From Stenotrophomonas koreensis (lineage in GTDB: Bacteria > Pseudomonadota > Gammaproteobacteria > Xanthomonadales > Xanthomonadaceae), in assembly GCF_001431525.1 (NCBI RefSeq), contig NZ_LDJH01000003.1, positions 18,832 through 82,831 of the forward strand: DNA of 64,000 bases. The letters are read 5' to 3'. This document shows positions 51,725-60,270 of this stretch, piece after piece. Within the stretch, counting starts at the first letter, position 1. Each line of letters starts with the position of its first letter. The notes beneath the pieces are model-generated. The model did no database searches. It was not told the DNA's origin and worked only from the letters and a program-made list of their open reading frames with translations. Position numbers and translations under genes: made by a program.

Positions 51725-51887
51725 GGCAGTACTCGTAAAGGCAGTGGCGGGAGGAGGGCGCAGCGGTTACCAAGGTTTGCGTAAAACCGGCTCATCGTAA
51801 CAGTCCGGAAGGTCATGCGGCGTCAGCGTTGCAGTGGCAACCATGCCGACGGCTTGCACTGGCCGTCACTCTGGTGATGATGCTCGG

Positions 51888-53975
51888 ATGAATACTGCTT
51901 TGTTGCTTGCCGGGCTGTTGCAGCCTGCCGCAGCGGTCACCGCCGCCCCGCCGCCGGCCACCGCCCTGGAGGCGGTGCAGGTGCGGGCACTCGGGCTGCC
52001 TGGCCGTGATGCTTTTGATCTGCCCGCCAGCACCAGTGTGGTCGAGGTCGGGCAGCAGGCCTCTGCGGCCAGTGTCGATCTGGCCGGGGCATTTTCCGGC
52101 GTGGCCGGGGTGCTGGCACGCGACCGCCACAACCGCGCGCAGGACCTGCAGCTGTCCATCCGTGGCTACGGTGCCCGTTCCACCTTCGGCGTGCGTGGGA
52201 TCCGCGTGCTCGCCGACGGCCTGCCGGCCGGCGCCCCGGACGGGCAGGCCCAGCTGACCCAGTTCAACCTGCTCGGGGTGGAGCGGATCGAGGTGGTGCG
52301 CGGGCCATTCGCCGCGCTGCATGGCAATGCCAGTGGCGGGGTGGTGCAGCTGCTCAGCGACCGGCCCGCCGCCGGTGACCCGTGGTGGCTGCAGGTCCAG
52401 GGCGGCAGCGACGGCGAGGCGATGCTTGGTGCCCGCCTGCAGGGCGAGCTCGGTGGGGTGGGCTACCGTATCGTCCCGATGCACTGGCGCAGCGACGGTG
52501 CGCGTGAACACAGCCGTGCACAGCGCAGCAGCCTGGCCACCCGCTTGGACTGGGACCTGCCCGGGCAGGGAACGCTGAGCGTGAGTGCACAGTATTTCGA
52601 TGCCCCCGATGCCCAGGATCCCCGCGCGCTGACCGACCAGGAATGGCGGCGCGACCCACGTCTGGCCGCACCAGTGGCCAGAACCTTCAACACCCGTAAA
52701 TCGGTGCGCCAGGACCAGCTCGGCGCGGTCTGGCACCAACCGCTGGGCAGCAGCGCACTGCGCCTGGCCGCGCATGCCGGGCAACGCGAGGTGCTGCAGT
52801 TCCTGTCGATCCCGGCGGCCGCGCAGGCCAACCCGCTGCATGGTGGTGGCGTGGTCGACCTGGCCAGTGACTTCGCCGGGCTGGACCTGCGGCTGTCCGG
52901 CCAGCCACATCCGGCCTGGCAGTGGAGTGTCGGGATCAACAGTGAAGGCCAGCGCCAGCTGCGCCGCGGCTGGGAAAATTTCGCCGGCTCCCGGCTCGGG
53001 GTGCGTGGCCGCCTGCGCCGCGAGCAGTTTGATACGGTCTGGAATCTGGACGGGCATGCCCAGCTGGCCTGGCAACCGCTGCCGCGCTGGCAGCTGCAGG
53101 CCGGTCTGCGCCACAGCCGGGTGCAGTTCCATTCCGCCGACCGCTACATCAGTGCCGACAACCCGGATGACAGCGGGCGCACGGCCTATCACCGCAGTAC
53201 GCCGGTTGCCGGGGTCAGCTTCGCGCCCACCGCCAACTGGCGCTGGCACCTGGCTGCCGGCCGCGGGCTGGAAACCCCGACTTTCAACGAGCTGGCCTAC
53301 CGTGCCGATGGCGCCCCCGGCCTGGCGCTGGACCTGCGTGCGGCCCGCAGCCAGCAGTGGGAAACCGGGCTGCGCTGGCAGGCCGGCCCGCACGCGCGGG
53401 CCAGCCTGACGTTTTTCCGTGCTGATACCGCCGATGAGCTGGCGGTGGCCAGCAGCAGCGGTGGACGCAGCGCCTACCGCAACGTGGGCAGTACCCGGCG
53501 CCAGGGCTGGGAGCTGGAAGCACGGCTGCCGCTCACTGACCATCTGCAGGCGCAGCTGGCGTGGACCCGCCTGGATGCCCGGGTGCACCAGTGTGATGCC
53601 CGTGGCTGCGCGGGGTTGCAGCCGGGCCGGCGCCTGCCCGGTACCGCACGCGATGTGCTGGCGCTGCAGTTGCAGGGCCGGCACGCCGGCTGGCAGTGGC
53701 AGCTGGGAACCAGCGCGGTCTCGGCGATGCCCGCCGACGATGCCAACCTGGCGCGGGCACCGGGGCATCTGCTGCTCGATGCCGGGCTCTGGCGTGATTG
53801 GATGACTTCCGCCGGCCCGCTGCAGCTGTCGCTGGCGGTGGACAACCTGGCCGATCGCCGGCATGTCGCTTCGGTCGTGGTCAATGACGGCAATGGCCGT
53901 TACTACGAACCCGGGGCCGGGCGGAGCTGGCGGCTGGGGCTGCGCTGGCGCTGGGGCGGAAACAGCCGGGGCTGA
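51888..53975 (+). CDS. TonB-dependent outer-membrane receptor
   Basis: 695 residues. N-terminal signal (LLLAGLLQPAAAVTAAPPPA), a plug domain with the LQLSIRGYGARSTFGVRGIRVLADG and VERIEVVRGPFAALHGNASGGVV blocks (split over residues 85-150), then a 22-strand-type barrel ending WRLGLRWRWGG. The ATG at 51888 is preferred over 51834. The N-terminus lacks an early Lys/Arg, so the start is uncertain. It resembles siderophore or metal receptors, but the ligand cannot be read. Divergent from tyrB; I see no Fur box or cobalamin element upstream. Confidence 0.88.
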   Translation: MNTALLLAGLLQPAAAVTAAPPPATALEAVQVRALGLPGRDAFDLPASTSVVEVGQQASAASVDLAGAFSGVAGVLARDRHNRAQDLQLSIRGYGARSTFGVRGIRVLADGLPAGAPDGQAQLTQFNLLGVERIEVVRGPFAALHGNASGGVVQLLSDRPAAGDPWWLQVQGGSDGEAMLGARLQGELGGVGYRIVPMHWRSDGAREHSRAQRSSLATRLDWDLPGQGTLSVSAQYFDAPDAQDPRALTDQEWRRDPRLAAPVARTFNTRKSVRQDQLGAVWHQPLGSSALRLAAHAGQREVLQFLSIPAAAQANPLHGGGVVDLASDFAGLDLRLSGQPHPAWQWSVGINSEGQRQLRRGWENFAGSRLGVRGRLRREQFDTVWNLDGHAQLAWQPLPRWQLQAGLRHSRVQFHSADRYISADNPDDSGRTAYHRSTPVAGVSFAPTANWRWHLAAGRGLETPTFNELAYRADGAPGLALDLRAARSQQWETGLRWQAGPHARASLTFFRADTADELAVASSSGGRSAYRNVGSTRRQGWELEARLPLTDHLQAQLAWTRLDARVHQCDARGCAGLQPGRRLPGTARDVLALQLQGRHAGWQWQLGTSAVSAMPADDANLARAPGHLLLDAGLWRDWMTSAGPLQLSLAVDNLADRRHVASVVVNDGNGRYYEPGAGRSWRLGLRWRWGGNSRG

Positions 53976-54138
53976 TCCCGCGCGGTCGGCAGTGGTTGCA
54001 ACCGCGCCAGCCGGCAGCCATCCAGCCGCTTGTGGACGGACCGCTGCCCTCAATGCGGGGAAGCAACAACGCACGGTTGCCGGCAGCCATTGCCGACCGG
54101 CTGCAGCGTGCAGACCGGTGCGCCGCGGGCCTCAGGGC

Positions 54139-54777
54139 TCAGCCGTTGAGTACCGCCGCCTGCGCGGCCAGCCGGCCGATCGCGGCATAGTCACCGGCCT
54201 GCAGCAGGCTGCGCTCGGTCAGCCAGGAGCCACCGACACACAGCACATTGGGCAGGGTCAGGTAGTCGCGTGCATTGGCCTGGCTGATGCCGCCGGTCGG
54301 GCAGAAACGGACATCGGCAAACGGTCCGTTCCACGCCGCCAGCAGCGCGCGCCCGCCAGCGGCCGCGGCCGGGAAGAACTTGAAGGTATCCACCCCGTGT
54401 TCGAGCCCGCGCATGATCTCGCTGGCCGTGGCCACCCCCGGCAGCAACGGCAGGTCCGCGCCGCGCGCGGCCGCATACAGCGCATCGGTAGCGCCCGGGG
54501 CTACCGCAAAGCGGCCACCGGCGGCCTTCACCGCTTCCAGCTGCGTGCCGTTGAGGACGGTGCCGGCGCCGACCACCGCGTCGGGTACGGCCTGCACAAT
54601 CGCCGCGATCGCCTCCAGCGCCACCGGCGTGCGCAGGGTGACTTCGATCACCGGCAGTCCACCATCAAGCAGGGCCTGGGCCACCGCCACCGCCTCCTGC
54701 ACCGATCCGGGTGTATAGACCGGGATCACCGGGGCCAGGCGCAGCATCGCGCGAAGACGCGGATCAGCAGGGGACAT
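54139..54777 (-). CDS. eda: KDPG/KHG aldolase (Entner-Doudoroff)
   Basis: Cleaves 2-keto-3-deoxy-6-phosphogluconate to pyruvate and glyceraldehyde-3-phosphate. 212 residues: LAPVIPVYTPGSVQEAV, the catalytic Glu in VIEVTLRT, GAGTVLNGTQLEAV, the Schiff-base Lys in DTFKFFPAAAAGG and FCPTGGIS. It stands alone; edd is not in the window. Convergent with the receptor gene, with a 163-bp gap. Confidence 0.94.
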   Translation of the reverse strand: MSPADPRLRAMLRLAPVIPVYTPGSVQEAVAVAQALLDGGLPVIEVTLRTPVALEAIAAIVQAVPDAVVGAGTVLNGTQLEAVKAAGGRFAVAPGATDALYAAARGADLPLLPGVATASEIMRGLEHGVDTFKFFPAAAAGGRALLAAWNGPFADVRFCPTGGISQANARDYLTLPNVLCVGGSWLTERSLLQAGDYAAIGRLAAQAAVLNG

Positions 54778-54907
54778 CGCTCAACCTCACCAGACAAGCT
54801 GCCCGGATGCCGGGCGGGGCAGCCATGCTAGCGCCTGGCGGTGGTCTTGCGCAGGACACCGGTCCGCTTCAATCTGTGAGCCATCGCACATTCAGGCAGG
54901 GGGCCGC

Positions 54908-55588
54908 GTGTCGATCAGTGTTCAAGTGCTGCAATTGCGGCAACGTCAGTTGCGCGCAGGCCAGGACGAGGCGATGCGCACCCGGCTGCACCGGGCGTTG
55001 AGCTGGCTGGGCCGTGCCGAGCATGAAAAGGATGATGATGACGCGCGCTTCCTGTTCCTCTGGGTAGCCTTCAATGCCGCCTATGCCGGCCAGTTCAACG
55101 ACGAGGGCAAGGAGCTGGCCAAGGCGCGGTTGTTCATCGACCGCCTGCTCGGGCTGGATCGCGAGCAGCGGATCCACGCCCTGCTGTTCGAGCGCTTCAG
55201 CGGGCCGGTCCGCACGCTGATGGACAACCGCTTTGTGTACGCGCCGTTCTGGCGCGCGATGGCCGGGCACGATGCGTCCCAGCGCTGGAAGACCAGCTTC
55301 GAGCAAAGCAAGCAGCTGGCCATGCGCGCGGTGCTGGACAAGGCAACCGACACCTGCCTGATGCTGGTGCTGGAGCGGCTGTATGTGCTGCGCAACCAGT
55401 TGGTCCATGGCGGTGCCACCTGGCGCAGCGCGGCCAACCGCAGCCAGCTGCGCGATGGCGTGCGCCTGCTCGGTGCGTTGTTGCCGCTGATGCTGGAGTT
55501 GATGATGGAGGCCGATGCCACGCAGCAGCAGGGGTTTGGGCCGGTGGCCTACCCGTGGCTGCCGGACCTGCAACTGGACAGGGCCTGA
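54908..55588 (+). CDS. HEPN-domain protein of unknown function
   Basis: 226 residues, mostly helical. Residues 162-167 (RNQLVH) match the R-x4-H catalytic motif of HEPN ribonucleases, set in a helix LERLYVLRNQLVHGGATW as in Apea-like HEPN proteins. An acidic patch (EKDDDDARFLFLWVAFNAAYAG) precedes it. No adjacent nucleotidyltransferase (MNT) partner is present, so it is not a standard HEPN/MNT pair. Divergent from eda; its stop is 3 bp from the convergent cysteine dioxygenase stop. Confidence 0.7.
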   Translation: MSISVQVLQLRQRQLRAGQDEAMRTRLHRALSWLGRAEHEKDDDDARFLFLWVAFNAAYAGQFNDEGKELAKARLFIDRLLGLDREQRIHALLFERFSGPVRTLMDNRFVYAPFWRAMAGHDASQRWKTSFEQSKQLAMRAVLDKATDTCLMLVLERLYVLRNQLVHGGATWRSAANRSQLRDGVRLLGALLPLMLELMMEADATQQQGFGPVAYPWLPDLQLDRA

Positions 55589-55591
55589 GCC

Positions 55592-56182
55592 TCAGGCGTC
55601 GTTGGCCAGGGGGAGCAGGCGCGGCCAGTGGCGGCCGTTACGGTCGGGGTCGAACACCATGCACTGGCCGAGCCGGTGCTGGTAGACATGGATCGAGACG
55701 GCCACCGCCTGCGGGTCGGGGTTGCGCACGCTGTGGTACGGCGCACTGGCCAGCAGTCCGCTGCAGTCACCGGCACGTTGATGCTGGCGCGCTCCCTGGG
55801 CAAAGCGCCACCCCGTATCGTCATCGGCCTGCAGCAAGTGCCAGTGGGTGACTTCCAGCTGGCCGGACCAGACGGCTTCAACACACCAGCTGCCGTCGTG
55901 GTCATGCAGTGGCGTGGCCTGCCCGGGAGCCCAGACCATGGCCACCACGCAGTAACCATGCTCACGGCTGCAATACAGCTCGTGGCGGGCGTAATGCTCC
56001 GGGTGCGGACGCCAGGCAAAGGCCGGCAGCTGGACCTGGGCATCACCGACCAGCAGCGGCAGCGCTGTACACACGCCAGCATAGGCATGGGCAGGGCTGC
56101 GGTTGGCCACGGCGGTATCCAGTACCTGCACCAGCTTGTGCAAGCCGGGCAGGATGTGATCGGTTCCATTGATCATTGCCAT
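55592..56182 (-). CDS. Cysteine dioxygenase-family cupin
   Basis: Oxidises cysteine or a related thiol such as 3-mercaptopropionate to the sulfinate. 196 residues in a cupin fold: iron ligands HDHDG (about residue 93) and a later His in SIHVYQHR. A Cys in SWCVEAVWSG is near where the Cys-Tyr crosslink forms in type I enzymes. It lies 53 bp downstream of phhA on the same strand. The exact substrate is not readable. Confidence 0.85.
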   Translation of the reverse strand: MAMINGTDHILPGLHKLVQVLDTAVANRSPAHAYAGVCTALPLLVGDAQVQLPAFAWRPHPEHYARHELYCSREHGYCVVAMVWAPGQATPLHDHDGSWCVEAVWSGQLEVTHWHLLQADDDTGWRFAQGARQHQRAGDCSGLLASAPYHSVRNPDPQAVAVSIHVYQHRLGQCMVFDPDRNGRHWPRLLPLANDA

Positions 56183-56235
56183 GGCCGGCAGTCTAGGTCA
56201 GCCGGGTTAACGGATCGTTGGCGGCGGGGGCTGGC

Positions 56236-57132
56236 TCAGACGTCGCCTTCGCTGCTCCAGCCTTCGCCGCTGCCGCACTGGAACACCCGGTCATCGGCAA
56301 GCACCGCACCGGCGGCAATGGCCGGGGCCTCGGCCAGCCCGGCGTAGAGCGGGGCAAAGTCCACCGCAGTGGCTTCCATCAGCTGCTCGAAGCTGTCGAT
56401 GACGAAGTAGGTCTTCTGGAAGGTGTCGATGCGGTAGCGGGTGCGCATGATCCGCTGCAGGTCAAAACCGATCCGGTTGGGCGCGGCCGATTCCAGGCTG
56501 TAGTGCGATTCACCGGCCGAGGAGACGATGCCGGCGCCGTAGATGCGCAGGCCGTCGGCGCTGTTGATCAGGCCGAACTCCACCGTGTACCAGTACAGCC
56601 GGGTCAGGTTCTGTAGTGCCTCCGGCCCGAACTGCCGGGCCGCGCGCACGCCACCGGCGCCATAGGCCTGCATGTAGTCGGCAAAGCGCGGTTCCATCAG
56701 CAGCGGCACATGGCCGAACAGGTCATGGAACAGGTCCGGCTCGGCGATGTAGTCGATCTGCTCGGGGCGGCGGATCCACCAGGTCACCGGGAAACGGCGG
56801 TTGGCCAGGTGTTCGAAGAAGTCCAGCTCCGGCAGCAGCCCCTCCACCGCGATCAGTTGCCAGCCGGTCGCCGCGCCCAGCACCTGGTTGAGCTGGTCAA
56901 AGCGCGGAATCTGCGCATCGCCCATGCCCATCGCATCCTGGGCGTCGAGGAACTCCTGGCAGGCGCGGCCCACCAGCAGTTCGCGCTGGCGCCGGTACAG
57001 CGTGCCCCAGGTGGCGTGGTCCTCGGCGCGGTAGCTGTCCCATGGCTGGCTGACCACGGCGGTGGTGTAGACCGGCACATAGCCCTTGTCGGTGTGCTGG
57101 TGTTCGACGCGGCGGGGGTTGCTGGTGTCCAT
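56236..57132 (-). CDS. phhA: Phenylalanine 4-monooxygenase
   Basis: Hydroxylates phenylalanine to tyrosine using a pterin and iron. 298 residues with the iron triad His136 and His141 (HDLFGH) and Glu185 (WYTVEFG). Other family blocks are TGWQLIAVEGLL and GIVSSAGESHYSLES. Divergent from an Lrp/AsnC-type regulator; the 127-bp gap carries TTGCG-rich inverted repeats that are likely operators. A pterin dehydratase (phhB) is not adjacent. Confidence 0.95.
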   Translation of the reverse strand: MDTSNPRRVEHQHTDKGYVPVYTTAVVSQPWDSYRAEDHATWGTLYRRQRELLVGRACQEFLDAQDAMGMGDAQIPRFDQLNQVLGAATGWQLIAVEGLLPELDFFEHLANRRFPVTWWIRRPEQIDYIAEPDLFHDLFGHVPLLMEPRFADYMQAYGAGGVRAARQFGPEALQNLTRLYWYTVEFGLINSADGLRIYGAGIVSSAGESHYSLESAAPNRIGFDLQRIMRTRYRIDTFQKTYFVIDSFEQLMEATAVDFAPLYAGLAEAPAIAAGAVLADDRVFQCGSGEGWSSEGDV

Positions 57133-57180
57133 GGCGGGCGCTGTTGGCGGATGAGTCCCTGCATCCTAGGCAGGAGCCCG

Positions 57181-57241
57181 CGCAACAGGGTTGCGTAGTT
57201 GCGCACAGCAGGGTGTTTGACGCAACAATATTGCGTCAAAC
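57181..57241. promoter_or_regulatory. Inverted-repeat operator between phhA and the Lrp gene
   Basis: A perfect 11-bp inverted repeat (gtttgacgcaa, 57215-57225, and ttgcgtcaaac, 57231-57241) with a 5-bp centre, plus cgcaacagggttgcg at 57181-57195 and a further TTGCG half-site between them. Repeated CGCAA/TTGCG half-sites suggest cooperative binding of a dimeric regulator, most simply the adjacent Lrp-type protein. Confidence 0.65.
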
Positions 57242-57259
57242 GCATGTTGCGAGGCAGCA

Positions 57260-57742
57260 ATGTCAGGATCCATCCCGTTGGACCGCACGGACCTGCGGCT
57301 TCTGGCCGAAATCCAGCGCAATGGACGCGCCACCAATGCCGAGCTGGCGCAGCGGGTCAACCTGTCGCCCTCGGCCTGCCTGCGCCGGGTGCAGCGGCTG
57401 GAAAGCGAGGGTGTCATTGGCGGTTATGGCGCCTGGCTGCAGCCGCGGGCGATCGGCCTGGGCCTGCAGGCCTTCGTCCGCGTGCAGCTGGCCAAACATG
57501 GGCATGCGGCGATCGCGCAGTTCATCGAGGCGGTGCAGCTGTGGGACGAGGTGGTTGCCTGCCACGCACTGACCGGCGACATGGACTACCTGCTGCATGT
57601 CTATGTGCGCGACCTGGACCACTTCTCGGCCTTCCTGCTGGACAAGCTGCTCAATGCCTCCGGCGTGGCCGACGTCAATTCCAGCTTCGTGCTGCGCACG
57701 GTGAAGGAGTTTCGCGCGCTGCCGTTGTCGCAGCTGGAGTAA
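57260..57742 (+). CDS. Lrp/AsnC-family transcriptional regulator
   Basis: 160 residues: an N-terminal winged helix (LDRTDLRLLAEIQRNGRATN then ELAQRVNLSPSACLRRVQRL) and a C-terminal RAM ligand domain (VVACHALTGDMDYLLHVYVRDL). Lrp-family proteins sense amino acids. Divergence from phhA suggests control of phenylalanine breakdown in response to an aromatic amino acid, which is inference. The start at 57260 is 18 bp past the operator repeat. Confidence 0.92.
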   Translation: MSGSIPLDRTDLRLLAEIQRNGRATNAELAQRVNLSPSACLRRVQRLESEGVIGGYGAWLQPRAIGLGLQAFVRVQLAKHGHAAIAQFIEAVQLWDEVVACHALTGDMDYLLHVYVRDLDHFSAFLLDKLLNASGVADVNSSFVLRTVKEFRALPLSQLE

Positions 57743-57755
57743 TGGGTTTTCTGTG

Positions 57756-57771
57756 CTGCGCGAAAGCGCAG
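57756..57771 (+). terminator. Small hairpin after the Lrp-type gene
   Basis: Stem ctgcgc/gcgcag with a GAAA tetraloop, 14 bp past the stop. A T-run (CATTTTT) comes only about 15 bp later, so termination is uncertain. Confidence 0.3.
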
Positions 57772-57954
57772 TGACGGCAGGCCATTTTTGCAGTTGCCGA
57801 CAAGACATGCAGACCAGGCCGACATGGCACAACCGGGTAATCCATCGCAACCAACCTACGATGTGAAACGCTCCACACAACCGGCCGCTTTCCGTGCATC
57901 GAGTTGGTGGTCTGGCGTAAGGTTGTCGCGCCCGTTGCAATGATGGCACTGCAC

Positions 57955-58794
57955 ATGCAAAAAATATTTTCCAGCGCTATCGCTGCATTGCTTCTGCTTG
58001 GCGCCTGTGCACAGGCCGAGACTCCGCGCAAGCCGCCTCGGTCGCTGACCAATGAGCAAGGGTGTTCGATTACGATCGACAACCAGCCGGTCAATGCCTA
58101 CCAGGAACCCTCACCGATCGAGCAGGCCTGCATTGGCCCGTACCTGCTGGAGCTTCCTCAGAACTATTTCAGTACCCAGATGGGTCCGCAGCACGACGGT
58201 AGTTTCTCGCTGGCGCTGGAATACCCCTCGCTGGAGCCGTTCAAGCCGGGCGAGCGGATGAACCTGAGTGTGGATGTGGCCGCACGTACGGTGAGGGTGA
58301 ATTATTCCCACATCCGGAACGGGCGGCTGTGGGAGGTGATGCGCAACCGATATACGCCGTGGATAGAACCAGTGGATGCCCCGCAAAAATCCCTCGACGC
58401 GCGTATCCGGGGCGAACTGGTACATGGCCTGGAGCCTTACTACATCGATATGGACAAGGTGCGGGCCTACTACAGAGAAAACGGGTTGCCTGAAACCGCG
58501 TCAGTGATGGAGCCGACGTTCCACCATGACTGGTTTGTTTCCCGGGATGTTTCGGGCCGGATTGATCAGTTGATCGAGTGCACTCCGCGCCAGATCACCG
58601 AATCGGGAGTGGAATACCGTGACGGCAAGATGGTGAAAAAGCGGGTCACCGGCTTTGCCGGGTGCAAGCAGCACTTCGTCATCGAGGAGCTCGACGTGAT
58701 CGTCCTCGTGGAATACCCACGTGAAGGCCTGACCAACTGGGAACGCATCCGCCAGCGTGCCCGCGCATTGCTGATTGACAATATCAAGGAGTGA
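57955..58794 (+). CDS. Lipoprotein of unknown function, candidate immunity protein for the adjacent X-T4SS effector
   Basis: 279 residues from the ATG at 57955: MQKIFSSAIAALLLLGACAQ is a lipoprotein signal with the lipobox ending at Cys18. The mature part has three or more further cysteines (QGCSI, QACIG, LIECTP, AGCKQ) and no recognised domain. AAGGAG in its last codons serves the effector start at 58799, so the two are translationally coupled. X-T4SS effectors are typically paired with exported or lipoprotein immunity proteins encoded next to them. Composition is visibly less GC-rich than the flanking genes, hinting at transfer. Function is inferred from position only. Confidence 0.7.
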   Translation: MQKIFSSAIAALLLLGACAQAETPRKPPRSLTNEQGCSITIDNQPVNAYQEPSPIEQACIGPYLLELPQNYFSTQMGPQHDGSFSLALEYPSLEPFKPGERMNLSVDVAARTVRVNYSHIRNGRLWEVMRNRYTPWIEPVDAPQKSLDARIRGELVHGLEPYYIDMDKVRAYYRENGLPETASVMEPTFHHDWFVSRDVSGRIDQLIECTPRQITESGVEYRDGKMVKKRVTGFAGCKQHFVIEELDVIVLVEYPREGLTNWERIRQRARALLIDNIKE

Positions 58795-58798
58795 GCAA

Positions 58799-60150
58799 GT
58801 GAGCGCAGCCAAGGAAGGATTGACCGCACAGGATCTCAAGATTCTTGAGTCATATGCGGTAGCGGATAATCGCGAGTTGTACTTCAACTACCTGGCCCAG
58901 AAGCAGGGCAATGATGGCTATGGTTTGCTGGCCCTGGGCGTGGTGCGCAACGACAATGCGCCGGGGGGCAACTGCCAACAGTTTTGCCGACCGCCAGGCA
59001 CGCGCGGACGGTGCCCACTACGGCGAAAGCCAGTGGCAGGCCTTCGGGGTAGAGCTGATGCAGCGTGATCTTGCGCTGAGGAAAAAGCGCTTTGAAGAAG
59101 ATAGCCCCGAGCTGGCGCTCAACCTGCCGGTGGAAGACATACAGAAGGCGCATGACGACGCGTTTATGGCCCGTGATATCCATCCTTCGGCCTGGACACC
59201 TTACAAGTTGCTGGAAGCTGCGCGTGCCTATGGGGGGCGCGAGGAAGCCGAAGCTGTCTGGACCATGTTGCTGGACAACAATCGGCTGGGCCTGGACCGG
59301 ATGGAGGAAACCAGCAGGCGGGTCCTCGGCAAGTACAAGGACTTGATCGATGACCCAGTGGGCTACCTGCAGCACATGGCAGAAGCGCGCATGCCACAAG
59401 GAGTGCAGCCTGTTTCCAACCTCGACCCGGACCGGATTGCCTATCGAGGGGCGATCTATGTGCATGACGAGGACAAAGGACAGTGGCGCAGGGAAGTATC
59501 AGTAACGTTGAACGCGCCGGTGGTGCCGGTGCCTTTGGCCGTGCTTCCGGCTGGCAGCGTCAAGGTGACCGCAGTATCTGGATGACGCTCGCGAGGTGCG
59601 CCAGCTGCGCGAAACGCTGCGTGGGCAGTTCCATCCGGACGACGTGAACAAGGACAGGGCGATCATGGTCAGCCCGTTTCTGATCAGCGATGCAAGCGCG
59701 CCACAATTGCCTGCGCAACCTACGCTGGCCGCGGTTGATCCTCGTCTGCCTGAGCAGGCACGGCATGACCTTTACCAGCAATGCAGGGCCGGCGTGCACG
59801 CTGTGGATGTGGGCCTGGGCAAGGGATGGGATGCACAGAGCGAGTGCCTGACGGCGAGCGCCACCACACTGGCAGCCGGTGCCGGCCTGCAGCGGGTGGA
59901 TCACGTGTTGATCGGACGCACGGGCGTGTGCGGGCAACACGGGCCGAATGTCTTCGTGGTGCAAGGCGAGCCAGGTGATCCTGCGTACCTGCGTGCACAG
60001 ATGCCGTTGGCGCAGGCACTGGCGGCCCCGGTGGAGCAGTCCTTCCAGCAGCTGGCAGTGAACGACCAACGGCAGGCGCAGGAACAAGGGGTGCAACGCG
60101 GGCGGGAGCACTCGTTGCCACACATGCACAGCGGGCCGGTGATGGGCTGA
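58799..60150 (+). pseudogene. X-T4SS effector with C-terminal XVIPCD domain, broken by two frameshifts
   Basis: GTG 58799 with AAGGAG 7 bases upstream opens a frame (SAAKEGLTAQDLKILESYAV...GVVRNDNAPG). It is shifted at a six-G run (58963-58968) into a second frame (TANSFADRQARADG... to the TGA at 59583). It is shifted again within 59569-59585 into a third (YLDDAREVRQLRETLRG... to 60150). Each shift equals one extra base; removing them gives about 449 residues. The last about 140 residues fit the Xanthomonas VirD4-interacting protein conserved domain: DPRLP, GLQRVDHVLIG, VFVVQGEPGDPA, PVEQSFQQL and a Gln-rich tail. The N-terminal toxin activity is unknown. Either real decay or assembly indels. 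Confidence 0.75.
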
Positions 60151-60270
60151 GCGGGCCATTGCCCGCAGCGCACACGTGTGCAGTGGCCGCAGTCAGCAGG
60201 TTTGCCTGCGTACCATCAGCGTGTCCCGATGCCGGAGGCATTGCGGGCTGCTAAAGGGCAGAGCCGTTGA

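Noticed and set aside
51725..51887. Cobalamin riboswitch or Fur box upstream of the TonB-dependent receptor
   Set aside because: Only a GCCACTG-like string on the wrong strand; no other conserved element or Fur-type palindrome.
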